Translations under genes and position numbers: made by a program
In this document: piece by piece, positions 63,827-64,000 of the stretch
Layout: every line of letters starts with the position of its first letter
How positions within the stretch are numbered: the first letter of the stretch is position 1
The notes under the pieces: model-generated
Told to the model about the DNA's origin: nothing
What the model saw: only the letters and a program-made list of their open reading frames with translations
The model's database searches: none
Assembly: GCA_963662155.1 (NCBI GenBank)
Contig: OY759263.1
Coordinates: 18,505,894-18,569,893 of the forward strand
Length of the DNA: 64,000 nt
Origin: Lamellibrachia columna
Lineage: Eukaryota > Annelida > Polychaeta > Sabellida > Siboglinidae
Reading direction: 5' to 3'

Positions 63827-64000
<174 letters not shown>

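Overview
This is eukaryotic, intron-rich DNA. Intron signals (AG acceptors, GT donors), calcium-binding EGF exons bounded by phase-1 introns, CR1/L2-type, RTE-type and Penelope-like retroelement debris, and very abundant micro- and minisatellites point to an invertebrate metazoan, probably marine. The sequence alone does not fix the phylum.

One large gene on the + strand runs across most of the window, and I see neither its first exon nor a certain last one. From 6859 to 49122 I can place 22 exons: 13 EGF-like exons and two short linker exons, then three NIDO (nidogen-like) exons, then exons that finish NIDO and form an AMOP domain. All EGF and linker exons are multiples of three and bounded by phase-1 introns, so each is a shufflable module. 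The predicted product is an extracellular or membrane-anchored EGF-NIDO-AMOP adhesion or mucin-like protein. A second, thinner set of exons (59936-60491 weak; 61664-63509 good) follows, either the continuation of the same gene or the start of a paralogue.

The EGF part has a higher-order structure. A block of six exons (A-B-C-D-E-F) at 6859-18017 is repeated in the same order at 18757-33167, and a third, partial block (A-B) at 34539-36127 leads into a Delta-type EGF exon and NIDO. All three A-B introns carry an antisense LINE whose 3' end lies about 225-380 bases after exon A.

Mobile elements: a nested cluster at 7270-13640, in which an antisense LINE is split by a 4.85-kb DNA element with inverted repeats of about 0.6 kb that carries a decayed, uncharacterised ORF, itself split by an RTE-like LINE fragment with a 14-base target duplication; an antisense LINE with endonuclease and reverse transcriptase at 19105-22650; LINE fragments at 6519, 35036, 54330, 55415 and 60605; a Penelope-like C-terminal region at 51240-52205; and inverted-repeat elements near 24865-26185, 37340-37865 and 43238-44275.

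Tandem repeats occupy a large share of the window. Two patterns stand out: several minisatellites start exactly at or contain a 5' splice site of the EGF-NIDO-AMOP gene, and several others are expansions of conserved coding motifs inside transposable elements. No rRNA, tRNA, CRISPR or bacterial-type features were seen.
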